Source of the DNA: Pseudarthrobacter polychromogenes
GTDB lineage: Bacteria > Actinomycetota > Actinomycetes > Actinomycetales > Micrococcaceae
Reading direction: 5' to 3'
NCBI RefSeq assembly: GCF_014644495.1
Contig: NZ_BMKU01000004.1
Span: forward strand, 1,026-65,025
Length of the DNA stretch: 64,000 nucleotides
The notes under the pieces were generated by a model. The model ran no database searches. It was given only the letters and a program-made list of their open reading frames with translations, and was not told where the DNA came from. Made by a program: the position numbers and the translations under genes. Shown here one piece after another: positions 25,749 to 33,896 of the stretch; the first letter of the stretch is position 1, and every line of letters begins with the position of its first letter.

Positions 25749-27008
25749 GTGGATCACCAAGACGCATCCCTGCTCCGGTCAATTGCTGCCCTGGCAACGG
25801 CACCCCTGTTGGACATAGCGCACCGGCTGCGCGAGGCTGCCGCCCCGTACATCACGTCCGGCGCGCTGGTGATTTTCACGGAGGACTGCACCGGCCGGCC
25901 GCAGAAGAAAGCCGGTGACGAGGCCGTCATCAGCCGGGTGTCCATAGCGGAGCTGGATGCCATCCGGGCAACGCTCGTGGAAGCGGGCGACGCCGGCACC
26001 TGGAGCGGGGACGCCACGTTCGGCGGCGGCGTTCGCCCGGTCCTCGCGGTGTCCTCCCCGAGCAACGCGCTCCTGGTCCTCTCGGACCCCCAGCCCGCCG
26101 GGCCGGAGGCGCAGTGGATCCTGCACTACCTCTGGACCCTCGCAGCTGAACGGATCCGCGAAAAGGTGGCTGATGCGCCGCCGTCGTACCTCATCGAATC
26201 ACGCGCCGCCTCGGCGGAACGCCTGCGGGTGACCGCTGAACTGGTGGACCAGCACTCCACCACCCTCGAAACGCTGCTCGCGGCGCTGAGGTCGCCTTCG
26301 CTGGAGGACGCCGCGGCCCGGACTGCGGCAACGGATGTCGCGGCCAGGGCATTAGTGGGCCTCCGCACCCTCAGCGACCGCACCACCGGCCTCGTGGAGG
26401 AACCGGTCGCCTCCGCTTTCCAGCGCCTTCGCGAGGACCTCCGGCCGCTGATGGGCTTCAGCGGCATCGACGTCCAGTTCATCGAACCGCCAGTGAACGG
26501 CCGCGCGCTTCCCGGCGAGGTGGCACATGCCGCCAGGGCGATTGTCCGCGGCCTGGTCCTCGCCATGGTGGACCAGCAGGGCGTCCGCCGGATCCGCACG
26601 CAATGGGATTGCGACGGCGTGAACCTCCTCATCAACGTGCGCGACGACGGCCCGGGCGAGCTTTCCGCGTCGGCGCCTGCCATGGCGCGCCTGGTCCAGC
26701 GAGTTGAAGCGCTGGACGGGAGCATGGGCGTGGACGTGATGCCCGGCTGGGGCGCCGACGTGGCCGTGGCAATTCCGCTGGACCCGCCCGCCCGGCCGCT
26801 GGCCGACGTCGCCCAGTGGAACCTGGGGGAGCGCGAGGTGGAGGTCCTCCAGTTGTTGGCCGCCGGCCAGCGGAACCGGGGGATTGCCGCGAAACTCCAC
26901 ATCAGCGAGAACACCGTGAAGTTCCACCTGCGCAACCTCTACCGGAAGATCGGCGCATCCTCGCGTACTGAGGCGATGGCGCTCGCCCACAGCAACGGCC
27001 TGCGCTGA
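25749..27008 (+). CDS. LuxR-type regulator with fused histidine-kinase-like ATPase domain
   Basis: A 419-residue protein from the GTG start (VDHQDASLLRS). The N-terminal 150 residues look like a GAF-type sensory domain (GALVIFTEDC, VLAVSSPSNALLVLSD). The middle holds a helical region (ELVDQHSTTLETLLAALR) and a HATPase-like domain (about 255-350: LLINVRDDGPGELS, VEALDGSMGVDVMPGWGADVAVAIPL). The C-terminus is a LuxR helix-turn-helix (LGEREVEVLQLLAAGQRNRGIAAKLHISENTVKFHLRNLYRKIG, split). Sensor and DNA binding are thus one chain. I prefer GTG 25749 because TACACT lies exactly 6 nt upstream (leaderless); ATG 25683 is in frame. It is the candidate regulator of hxlAB and mscR. Confidence 0.8.
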   Translation: MDHQDASLLRSIAALATAPLLDIAHRLREAAAPYITSGALVIFTEDCTGRPQKKAGDEAVISRVSIAELDAIRATLVEAGDAGTWSGDATFGGGVRPVLAVSSPSNALLVLSDPQPAGPEAQWILHYLWTLAAERIREKVADAPPSYLIESRAASAERLRVTAELVDQHSTTLETLLAALRSPSLEDAAARTAATDVAARALVGLRTLSDRTTGLVEEPVASAFQRLREDLRPLMGFSGIDVQFIEPPVNGRALPGEVAHAARAIVRGLVLAMVDQQGVRRIRTQWDCDGVNLLINVRDDGPGELSASAPAMARLVQRVEALDGSMGVDVMPGWGADVAVAIPLDPPARPLADVAQWNLGEREVEVLQLLAAGQRNRGIAAKLHISENTVKFHLRNLYRKIGASSRTEAMALAHSNGLR

Positions 27009-27075
27009 TTTCATCAGCCGGTGATTTCGGGCGCCGTTGATTTCATGCGGCGCTTGCTAGTTGAGAGTATTAGTC

Positions 27076-27882
27076 ATGGCTTCGAACAATGAGCGCGAAC
27101 CCGACGTCGATGGTGAAGCGGGCCACGGCGGCGTCCAGTCCGTGGACCGTGCCCTCGCGGTCCTTGAGATCCTGGCACGGGACGGCCACGCCGGCGTGAG
27201 CGACATTGCCGAGGAAATGGGCATCCATAAATCCACTGTTTCGCGGCTGCTCGGGTCATTGGTGAGCCGGGAAATGGTCCACCAGAACAGTGAGCGCGGA
27301 AAGTACCAGCTGGGCTTCGGCATCCTCCGGCTGGCAAGCTCCATCCCCGGACGCCTGAGCCTGGTGCGGGAGGCCCGGCCGGTCATGGAGGCCCTGGCCG
27401 ACCAGTTCAAGGAGACGGTGAACCTCGCGGTGCTGCGCTCCAACTACGCGGTGAACGTGGACCAGGCGATGGGGCCGTCAACCCTGGCCACGTACGACTG
27501 GGTGGGCAGCCTGACCCCGCTGCACGCCACCTCGAGCGGCAAAGTCCTGCTGGCGGCACTCACCGCGGATGACCGGGACCGGATCCTGAAGGAGACGGGG
27601 CTTCCTGCACGCACGCCCCGCACCATCACCAGCCGCAAAGAGCTCGAAACCGAGCTGATCAAAGTGGCCCGGGACGGCTACGCCGTCACCCGGGAGGAAT
27701 TCGAAATCGGGATCAACGCCATGTCCGTGCCGGTGTACAGCCACCTGGGAACGGTCATCGGCGCCATCAGCATCTCCGGCCCGGCCTTCCGCTTCGATCC
27801 GGAGAAGGAACCGGGGCTGGCAGGGGACCTCAAGGAGGCAGGCCTCCAGGTGAGCGCCAAGATGGGTTACACCCAGCGCTGA
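27076..27882 (+). CDS. IclR family transcriptional regulator
   Basis: A 268-residue regulator: N-terminal winged helix (about 18-75: GGVQSVDRALAVLEILA, VSDIAEEMGIHKSTVSRLLGSL) and C-terminal IclR effector domain (WVGSLTPLHATSSGKVLLAAL, DGYAVTREEFEIGINAMSVPV). ATG 27076 is chosen with GAGAG upstream; TTG 27061 is also in frame. It stands between the formaldehyde genes and the glycine betaine genes, so it probably regulates betaine or one-carbon catabolism. An IclR-like inverted repeat at 31840-31859 before the BCCT transporter is one possible target. Confidence 0.85.
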   Translation: MASNNEREPDVDGEAGHGGVQSVDRALAVLEILARDGHAGVSDIAEEMGIHKSTVSRLLGSLVSREMVHQNSERGKYQLGFGILRLASSIPGRLSLVREARPVMEALADQFKETVNLAVLRSNYAVNVDQAMGPSTLATYDWVGSLTPLHATSSGKVLLAALTADDRDRILKETGLPARTPRTITSRKELETELIKVARDGYAVTREEFEIGINAMSVPVYSHLGTVIGAISISGPAFRFDPEKEPGLAGDLKEAGLQVSAKMGYTQR

Positions 27883-27910
27883 TGCGCTGGCGTCCGCGTG
27901 CCGTCGGCGC

Positions 27911-28843
27911 TCACAGATCCTCTTCGAGGCGGGCGGTAAGGATCCGGTTGGCGTTGACCTGCAGGATGCGGAGCGACTCCTGGATCAGGGGTGAGGCGAT
28001 GCTGCCCCTGCGCACCGCGGCGACGATGCGGCGCGTGGGTTTCGCCCTGCCGGTGATACGTAGCCGAACCACGTTCTCAGCACCATGCAAAGGTGCCAGC
28101 CGGGGCAGCAGGCCGACGCCCAGCCCCGCACCCACGAATGCGATGTGGGTCTCCCATTCAACGGCTTCATGGGCAATCCGCGGTGTCACCCCGACTGCCG
28201 TGAACGCCGCGGTGAAGAGGGAATGGTAGGCGGAACCGGCGGCCTCCGTGATCCAGGGTTCCGACGCCAGCTCTTCAAGCGTCGCCGTTTGCCGTGACGC
28301 CAGCGGATGGTCGCCGGGAATGATCACGTCCAGTGGATCGTCGAGCAGGACTCGCTGCTCGAAGCGCGGGTCGTCCTCGCCATAAGTGTCGGACTGCATG
28401 GCGACTATGACCGCAAGGTCGATTCGTTCGGCAATCAACAAGTCGAAGCAGCGGGCGGGTTCAGCCTCAAGGACCTGCACCTCCAGCAGGGGGTGCGTTG
28501 AGCGCAACGTGGCGGCCAGCGGCGCGAGCAGGTGGGCTGCTGCAGAGGAGAACCCGCCGAGGCCAAAATGGGCCTGCACCTGGTCGCCGGCCTCCATGGC
28601 CGCGGCGCGCAGGCTCTCCCACTGGGCAATGAGGGGATCCGAGCCCGCCACGAGAAAGCGTCCCGTGGCGGTGAGCCGCACGCCCCGGCCGTCTTTCGCC
28701 AGCAGCTGCATTCCAAGCACGCGCTGGAGCTCCCGCAATTGCGCGGAGACGGCGGAGGGGGAATAGCCCGTGAGCTCCGCGGTCGCCCCGATGGTGCCGC
28801 ACCGGGCGAAGACGCGGAGCGTGATGAGGCGCGCATCGATCAT
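27911..28843 (-). CDS. LysR family regulator divergent from gbcAB
   Basis: A 310-residue LysR regulator with an N-terminal helix-turn-helix (ARLITLRVFARCGTIGATAELTGYSPSAVSAQLRELQ, split) and a substrate-binding domain (HFGLGGFSSAAAHLLAPLAATLR, RRIVAAVRRGS near the end). LysR proteins usually control the divergent gene, here glycine betaine dioxygenase. The start ATG is preceded by CACAAT exactly 6 nt upstream, which fits a leaderless transcript. TGCAC-N5-GTGCA (28843-28857) covers that hexamer and the start codon, suggesting autorepression. Confidence 0.88.
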   Translation of the reverse strand: MIDARLITLRVFARCGTIGATAELTGYSPSAVSAQLRELQRVLGMQLLAKDGRGVRLTATGRFLVAGSDPLIAQWESLRAAAMEAGDQVQAHFGLGGFSSAAAHLLAPLAATLRSTHPLLEVQVLEAEPARCFDLLIAERIDLAVIVAMQSDTYGEDDPRFEQRVLLDDPLDVIIPGDHPLASRQTATLEELASEPWITEAAGSAYHSLFTAAFTAVGVTPRIAHEAVEWETHIAFVGAGLGVGLLPRLAPLHGAENVVRLRITGRAKPTRRIVAAVRRGSIASPLIQESLRILQVNANRILTARLEEDL

Positions 28844-28857
28844 GCACCTATTGTGCA
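28843..28857 (-). promoter_or_regulatory. Inverted repeat over the LysR leaderless promoter
   Basis: TGCAC-CTATT-GTGCA overlaps the -10-like CACAAT (28855-28850 on the minus strand) and the first base of the LysR start codon. It has a T-N-A LysR-like form. The remaining 146 bp to gbcA is A/T-rich in its first half and should hold the gbcA promoter, but I could not fix -35/-10 elements with confidence. Confidence 0.4.
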
Positions 28858-29003
28858 GGGTAATCTTCAGAATTTTGCGCTTTTATTGTAGCGCTTGTGA
28901 CCCTAATCTCATCACAACAAGTCCTTCGATCATTGCCGCTGCCAACCGCGCACCCGTGGTCACCACGCAACACCCACTATCCATGCCTCCCGGGAGGAAA
29001 CCC

Positions 29004-30308
29004 ATGACTGCTTCAGTGAACGTGCCCCTCAATTCACGCGGAAAACTCGCTGCATCATTGCCTGCCGAGCAGCTGGCGGAGATCACCGCGTTGTTTGAAT
29101 TCCGGCGGGCCGGCTACTCCCTCGATGCCCCCTTCTACACCGATCGCTCCATTTTCAACATCGACATGGAGGCCATTTTCGGCCAGCACTGGATCTTTGC
29201 CGCCAGCACCGCGGAACTGCCGGAGCCGGGCGACTACGTCACCGTCGACTACGGGCCGTACTCCCTGATTGTGCTGCGCAACGACGACGGCGGCGTGAAC
29301 GTCCTGCACAACGTATGCCGCCACCGCGGCGCCCGCGTCCTGACCGAAGCTGCCGGGTCGACCGGAAACCTGGTCTGCGGCTACCACTCCTGGACCTACT
29401 CCCCGGAGGGCAATTTGATCCACGCCTCCGCGCCGGGGGAGACGAAGTTCGACAAGAGCTGCTTTGGCCTCAAGCGCGCCCACGGCCGCGAGGTCGCCGG
29501 ACTCATCTTCGTCTGCATTGCGGAGGAACCGCCAGCGGACTTCGATGAAACCGCGAAGATCTTTGAGCCCTACCTGGCGCCCCACGATCTCTCGAAGACA
29601 AAAATCGCTTACCAGCAAAACATCATCGAAGAGGGCAACTGGAAGCTCGTCATGGAGAACAACCGTGAGTGCTACCACTGCGACGGCCACCCTGAGCTCG
29701 CCTGCTCCCTCTTCCCCACCTGGGGCCTGACGGAGGGCCTGGTCCCGCCCCACCTGGAGGAAGTGTGGGACCGGAACAAGGAGGCCCAGTCCTCCCTCGA
29801 GGAGCGTTGCCGCCGCTACGGCCTTCCCTACGAGGTGGTCGAGCAGCTTGACACGCGCATCGCGGGAATCCGCATCTCACGGGAATCACTCGATGGAGAG
29901 GGCGAATCGTTCTCCGCCGACGGGCGCAGGCTTTCCAAGAAGCTGCTCGGCGACTTGCCCGACTTCCGCCTTGGCCGCTGCTCCATGCACCTGCAGCCCA
30001 ACAGCTGGTTCCATTTCCTCGGCGACCACGTCATCACGTTCGGTGTGTTCCCCATCAACGAACACCAGAGCCTCGTACGCACCACGTGGCTGGTGGCTGA
30101 CGACGCCGTGGAAGGCGTGGACTACGACCTGGAGAAGCTCACCTACACCTGGAAGCAGACCAACCTGCAGGACAAGGCGTTCGTGGAGCTCTGCCAGCAG
30201 GGTGCCGGCAGCCCCGCTTACGAGCCCGGTCCCTACATGAAGAGCGAATACCAGGTCGAGGCATTCATCAACTGGTACGTGCAGCGCGTGCAGGAGCACT
30301 TGGCATGA
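29004..30308 (+). CDS. gbcA: Glycine betaine dioxygenase (demethylase), Rieske oxygenase subunit
   Basis: Oxidises glycine betaine to dimethylglycine plus formaldehyde. The 434-residue protein has the Rieske centre CRHRGARVL-N-CGYHSWTY (about residues 98-125) and mononuclear iron motif ENNRECYHCDGHPEL (about 219-233). Sequence pattern and neighbours match GbcA of glycine betaine degraders rather than aromatic-ring dioxygenases. The ATG at 29004 has GGGAGGAAA upstream; the frame is open to 28770 but that part overlaps lysR. Its stop overlaps gbcB by 4 bp. A downstream BCCT transporter and dimethylglycine oxidase support the substrate. Carnitine-type oxygenases are a less likely alternative. 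Confidence 0.92.
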   Translation: MTASVNVPLNSRGKLAASLPAEQLAEITALFEFRRAGYSLDAPFYTDRSIFNIDMEAIFGQHWIFAASTAELPEPGDYVTVDYGPYSLIVLRNDDGGVNVLHNVCRHRGARVLTEAAGSTGNLVCGYHSWTYSPEGNLIHASAPGETKFDKSCFGLKRAHGREVAGLIFVCIAEEPPADFDETAKIFEPYLAPHDLSKTKIAYQQNIIEEGNWKLVMENNRECYHCDGHPELACSLFPTWGLTEGLVPPHLEEVWDRNKEAQSSLEERCRRYGLPYEVVEQLDTRIAGIRISRESLDGEGESFSADGRRLSKKLLGDLPDFRLGRCSMHLQPNSWFHFLGDHVITFGVFPINEHQSLVRTTWLVADDAVEGVDYDLEKLTYTWKQTNLQDKAFVELCQQGAGSPAYEPGPYMKSEYQVEAFINWYVQRVQEHLA

Positions 30309-31720
30309 TTGAAGTCCTCACTGAAACGGCGATCCAGGAACCGCAGCGTATCCGGGGTCTGGAGATGCCGTGGAACAGGGTGATGGGAAGCACCGAGACA
30401 CCCGCCCGGGCCGCCCGTGCACTGGGCCCATGGCATCCGCAGGAGTTTATGGCCGAATGCGTCGAGACCGTTCCCGAGGCCGGCGGCATGATGACCTTTG
30501 TGTTCCGCCGCTGCGACGGTGCGCCCCTGGCGTTCCGTGCCGGCCAGTACGTGAACGTCGCATTCCCCGTGAATGGCGAGGATCAGGAACCGGTGGACCG
30601 CAGCTACTCGCTTTCAAGTTCGCCCACCGAGCCGTGGACCTTCAACATCACCGTCAAGTGTGACCCCACGGGGCTGGTCTCGCCGTGGGTGCACGATAAC
30701 GTCAAGCCCGGCACCGTTCTTGAGATGCTGGGACCGGTGGGAGCATTCCACCTGCCCGATGCCGACCGGCGGGCACGCTATCTCTTGCTTGCCGCCGGCG
30801 CAGGCATCACTCCCATCATGTCCATGGTGCGGACCATCCATTCCCTCCCCGGACACGCCGACGTTGTGGTGCTCTACCACGGCTCGGATGCTGGGGGCTT
30901 TGCCTTCCACCGGGAACTGGCCTACATCGCCTCCGTGGACTCACGCATCAAGATCCACTACTCCCTGGGCGACCGCAGTGTGCCGGAGGGATGGGAAGGG
31001 CTCAGCGGAAGACTGACGGCAGCCATGCTCGAGGAGGTGGCCCCGGATGCCAACGGCCGCCAGGTGTACGCATGTGGTCCTGAAGGTTACCTGAACACCG
31101 CCGCCGAGCTCCTCAAGAAGGTCGGCGTCGACGACACGTCCATCTACATGGAGTTCTTCTCCGGAGACCGCCAGACGCTCCTTGAATACCAGGCGGAGGT
31201 GGCGCTTGCAGCCGACGTCGCGGAGGAGATCGCCGAGGAGATCGCCGAATCCGCCGAGGACTACTTCGAAAGCCAACCGGCCGCGTTCGGCCTTTACGAG
31301 CCTGGTTACGACGCCGACGGAACCCTGCAGGCCTCCGGGATGCCGCTGGAAGTCGTCGACCCGGAGGCGCCCGGCTTCGACTCCTCCGCCGACAGCCCCG
31401 GCGGGGAGCCGGACGCCGGTTCCCCTGACGCCTCAAGCTTCGACACGGTGGGAACAGGCAGCCTCACCATGTCCTTCACGCGCACCGGCATCAATGTGCG
31501 GATCGACCCCACCGAGCGCATCCTCGAGGTGGCCCAGCGTGCCGGTGTCAGGATTGGCGCGAACTGCAAGGAAGGCATGTGCGGCTCCTGTAAGGTCGTC
31601 AAGCTTTCAGGGGATGTCGAGATGAACCACCAGGGCGGAATCCGGGCTCGGGAAATCTCTGCAGGCAAGTTCCTGCCCTGCTGCTCCACCGCGCAGACGG
31701 ACCTGGTGATCGATGCCTGA
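30305..31720 (+). CDS. gbcB: Glycine betaine dioxygenase reductase subunit, with long acidic linker
   Basis: A 471-residue electron-transfer partner of GbcA. Residues about 50-150 are the FAD domain (FRAGQYVNVAFPVNG, DRSYSLSSSP), about 155-290 the NAD(P)H domain (LLLAAGAGITPIMSMVRTI, YACGPEGYL), and about 385-470 a plant-type [2Fe-2S] ferredoxin (CKEGMCGSC then PCCS). Between them lies an unusual stretch of roughly 90 residues rich in Glu, Asp, Ala and Pro (EEIAEEIAESAEDYFES, PGGEPDAGSPDASS). Usual GbcB proteins are about 360-370 residues, so this insertion is extra. Translation is coupled to gbcA by a 4-bp overlap. Confidence 0.9.
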   Translation: MIEVLTETAIQEPQRIRGLEMPWNRVMGSTETPARAARALGPWHPQEFMAECVETVPEAGGMMTFVFRRCDGAPLAFRAGQYVNVAFPVNGEDQEPVDRSYSLSSSPTEPWTFNITVKCDPTGLVSPWVHDNVKPGTVLEMLGPVGAFHLPDADRRARYLLLAAGAGITPIMSMVRTIHSLPGHADVVVLYHGSDAGGFAFHRELAYIASVDSRIKIHYSLGDRSVPEGWEGLSGRLTAAMLEEVAPDANGRQVYACGPEGYLNTAAELLKKVGVDDTSIYMEFFSGDRQTLLEYQAEVALAADVAEEIAEEIAESAEDYFESQPAAFGLYEPGYDADGTLQASGMPLEVVDPEAPGFDSSADSPGGEPDAGSPDASSFDTVGTGSLTMSFTRTGINVRIDPTERILEVAQRAGVRIGANCKEGMCGSCKVVKLSGDVEMNHQGGIRAREISAGKFLPCCSTAQTDLVIDA

Positions 31721-31839
31721 TCCTGTTCCGGGACCACTGTCAAGGTGACACCGAAAACGCTGAAACAGGGCTTAAGAAACCGAAAAAACCTTGACACGCG
31801 GTTATGGCCAACGCCACGCTGTTGCTTATTACGAGACGC

Positions 31840-31859
31840 GTTGATCCTTGCGGAACAAC
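31840..31859. promoter_or_regulatory. Inverted repeat upstream of the BCCT transporter
   Basis: GTTGATCC-TTGC-GGAACAAC matches in 7 of 8 arm positions and lies 111 bp upstream of the transporter start, in the 250-bp gap after gbcB. The same gap holds a TTGACA (31790-31795). The form resembles IclR-family operators, so the transporter may have its own regulated promoter. Confidence 0.45.
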
Positions 31860-31970
31860 TGAACCGCCAAAAACAAAATCTGCTCACTGAATGCCAAGAA
31901 GCTAGACCTTCCGACCGGCCTGGGGACGCCGGAGTACAACGCCCAATGAATTCAAACCAAAGGACCTGCC

Positions 31971-33893
31971 ATGGCTTTGAACAGCGACATCCGCCCGGAT
32001 GCCCAAACCCCTCTTGAGCTCAAGGATCCCCAACCCATTCCTGCACCGGAGAACTCTCCGTCCGCCCATGATTCACACGTCGCGGAGGACACCCAGCAGA
32101 TCATGCAGGAACTCCGCCAGACCAAGGCCGAGCAGGCTGTCGCGGAGCGGCGGAACCGTAAGCTCACCCTCGACAAGGCCACCTTCGGCATCACCGGCAT
32201 CTTGGCCCTGGCGTTCGTGGCCTGGGGCTTCCTGGGCCGGGACAGCCTGGCCGCAACCTCAACCGTCGCGCTGGACTGGGTGATGGAGTATACCGGCTGG
32301 CTCTTTATGGTGCTGGCCTCGCTGTTCGTCGTATTCGTCCTCTGGCTGGCCCTCGGAAAATGGGGCAACATCCCGCTGGGCAAGGACGGGGAACGGCCCG
32401 AATTCCGGACGGTCTCATGGATCGCCATGATGTTCGCCGCCGGCATGGGCATCGGCCTGATGTTCTACGGCGTGGCCGAGCCGCTGTACCACTACATCGC
32501 CCCACCGCCCGGCACCGTGGACGGCCGGACGCCCGCTGCCATCCAGGCGGCCATGGCCACGTCCATCTTCCACTGGACCCTGCATCCCTGGGCGATGTAC
32601 GCCGTCGTCGGAATCGCCATGGCCTACGGCACCTACCGCCTGGGGCGCAAGCAACTGATCTCCGCGGCCTTTACGTCCCTGTTCGGCATCAGGACGGTGG
32701 AGGGGCCGGTAGGAAAGTTCATCAACATCCTGGCAATCTTCGCCACGCTGTTCGGCACGGCGGCCTCCCTGGGACTCGGCGCCCTGCAGATCGGCAGCGG
32801 ACTGAGCTCAAACGGCTGGATGGGCGAGGTGGGTACGCCCGTGCTCGTGGCCATTGTGGCCGTCCTGACCGCCTGCTTTGTGGCCTCGGCAGTGTCCGGC
32901 ATCAGCCGCGGCATCCAGTGGCTGTCCAACATCAACATGGTCCTGGCCGTGGTCCTGGCGCTCATCGTCTTCATCGCCGGGCCAACGCTGTTCATCCTCA
33001 ACCTCATCCCTGCCGCAGTGGGGGACTACGCCCGGGACCTCGCCGAAATGTCCTCCCGCACCGAGGCAGTCGGTGACGAGGCCCTTCGCACCTGGATGTC
33101 CGGCTGGACCATCTTCTACTGGGCATGGTGGGTGTCCTGGACGCCTTTCGTAGGCATGTTCATCGCCCGGATCAGCCGCGGCCGCACCATCCGGCAGTTC
33201 GTCACCGGCGTCCTGCTGGTCCCCAGCGTTGTCAGTGTCATCTGGTTCGGCATCTTCGGCGGTGCCGCGTTCAAGGTGCAGGAGAAAGCGGACCAGGCGG
33301 GCCAGCCGGGACTGGTGGCCATGACTGACGGAGCTCCGTCCATCGACTTCGACGGAGCACTGTTCGACCTCGTCAACAACCTGGCCATGCCGGGCTGGCT
33401 GACCGGAGCAGTCATTGTCCTGGCCATGGTCCTGGTGGGAATCTTCTTTGTCACCGGCGCCGACTCGGCGTCCCTGGTGATGTCCTCCCTGAGCTCCAAC
33501 GGTTCAGCCGAACCAAAACGCGGACTGGTCATCTTCTGGGGCCTGCTCACCGGTGCCGTGGCGGCAGTGATGCTGCTCGCCGGAGGCGACAAGCCCTCGG
33601 AGGCGCTGTCCGGGCTGCAACGCATCACCATCGTCGCGGCCCTGCCGTTCGTGCTGGTCATGCTGCTGCTCTGCTTCGCCCTGGTCAAGGACCTGCGCCG
33701 GGATCCGCTGTCCCTGCGGCGGCGGCTGGCTGACTCAGTGGTGGAACGCGCCATCCGGACCGGCGTGGACCAGCACGGCGGCGTCCAGTTCGATCTCGTG
33801 ACCCAGCATCAATGTGACCAGCGCTGTTCGGAGGACGGCCCCTGCGCCGCTTCCCCCGCTGACACCCAAGCCCCCGCAAAGAACCAGGAGTAG
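31971..33893 (+). CDS. BCCT family glycine betaine transporter
   Basis: A 640-residue sodium- or proton-coupled betaine/choline/carnitine transporter. Family signatures are GMGIGLMFYGVAEPLYHY and WAWWVSWTPFVGMFIARISRGRTIRQF (split), within about twelve membrane helices from residue 65 to 565. A polar N-terminal segment of about 60 residues and a charged C-terminal tail (last 70 residues, with HQCDQRC) are cytoplasmic; such tails sense osmotic stress in other BCCT carriers. AAAGGAC precedes the ATG. It lies between gbcAB and purU/dmg, so glycine betaine is the likely cargo, as a nutrient rather than only an osmolyte. Confidence 0.92.
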   Translation: MALNSDIRPDAQTPLELKDPQPIPAPENSPSAHDSHVAEDTQQIMQELRQTKAEQAVAERRNRKLTLDKATFGITGILALAFVAWGFLGRDSLAATSTVALDWVMEYTGWLFMVLASLFVVFVLWLALGKWGNIPLGKDGERPEFRTVSWIAMMFAAGMGIGLMFYGVAEPLYHYIAPPPGTVDGRTPAAIQAAMATSIFHWTLHPWAMYAVVGIAMAYGTYRLGRKQLISAAFTSLFGIRTVEGPVGKFINILAIFATLFGTAASLGLGALQIGSGLSSNGWMGEVGTPVLVAIVAVLTACFVASAVSGISRGIQWLSNINMVLAVVLALIVFIAGPTLFILNLIPAAVGDYARDLAEMSSRTEAVGDEALRTWMSGWTIFYWAWWVSWTPFVGMFIARISRGRTIRQFVTGVLLVPSVVSVIWFGIFGGAAFKVQEKADQAGQPGLVAMTDGAPSIDFDGALFDLVNNLAMPGWLTGAVIVLAMVLVGIFFVTGADSASLVMSSLSSNGSAEPKRGLVIFWGLLTGAVAAVMLLAGGDKPSEALSGLQRITIVAALPFVLVMLLLCFALVKDLRRDPLSLRRRLADSVVERAIRTGVDQHGGVQFDLVTQHQCDQRCSEDGPCAASPADTQAPAKNQE

Positions 33894-33896
33894 ACC

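Noticed and set aside
28770..29003. N-terminal extension of GbcA
   Set aside because: It overlaps the divergent LysR gene and its residues are unlike any Rieske oxygenase; GGGAGG precedes ATG 29004.
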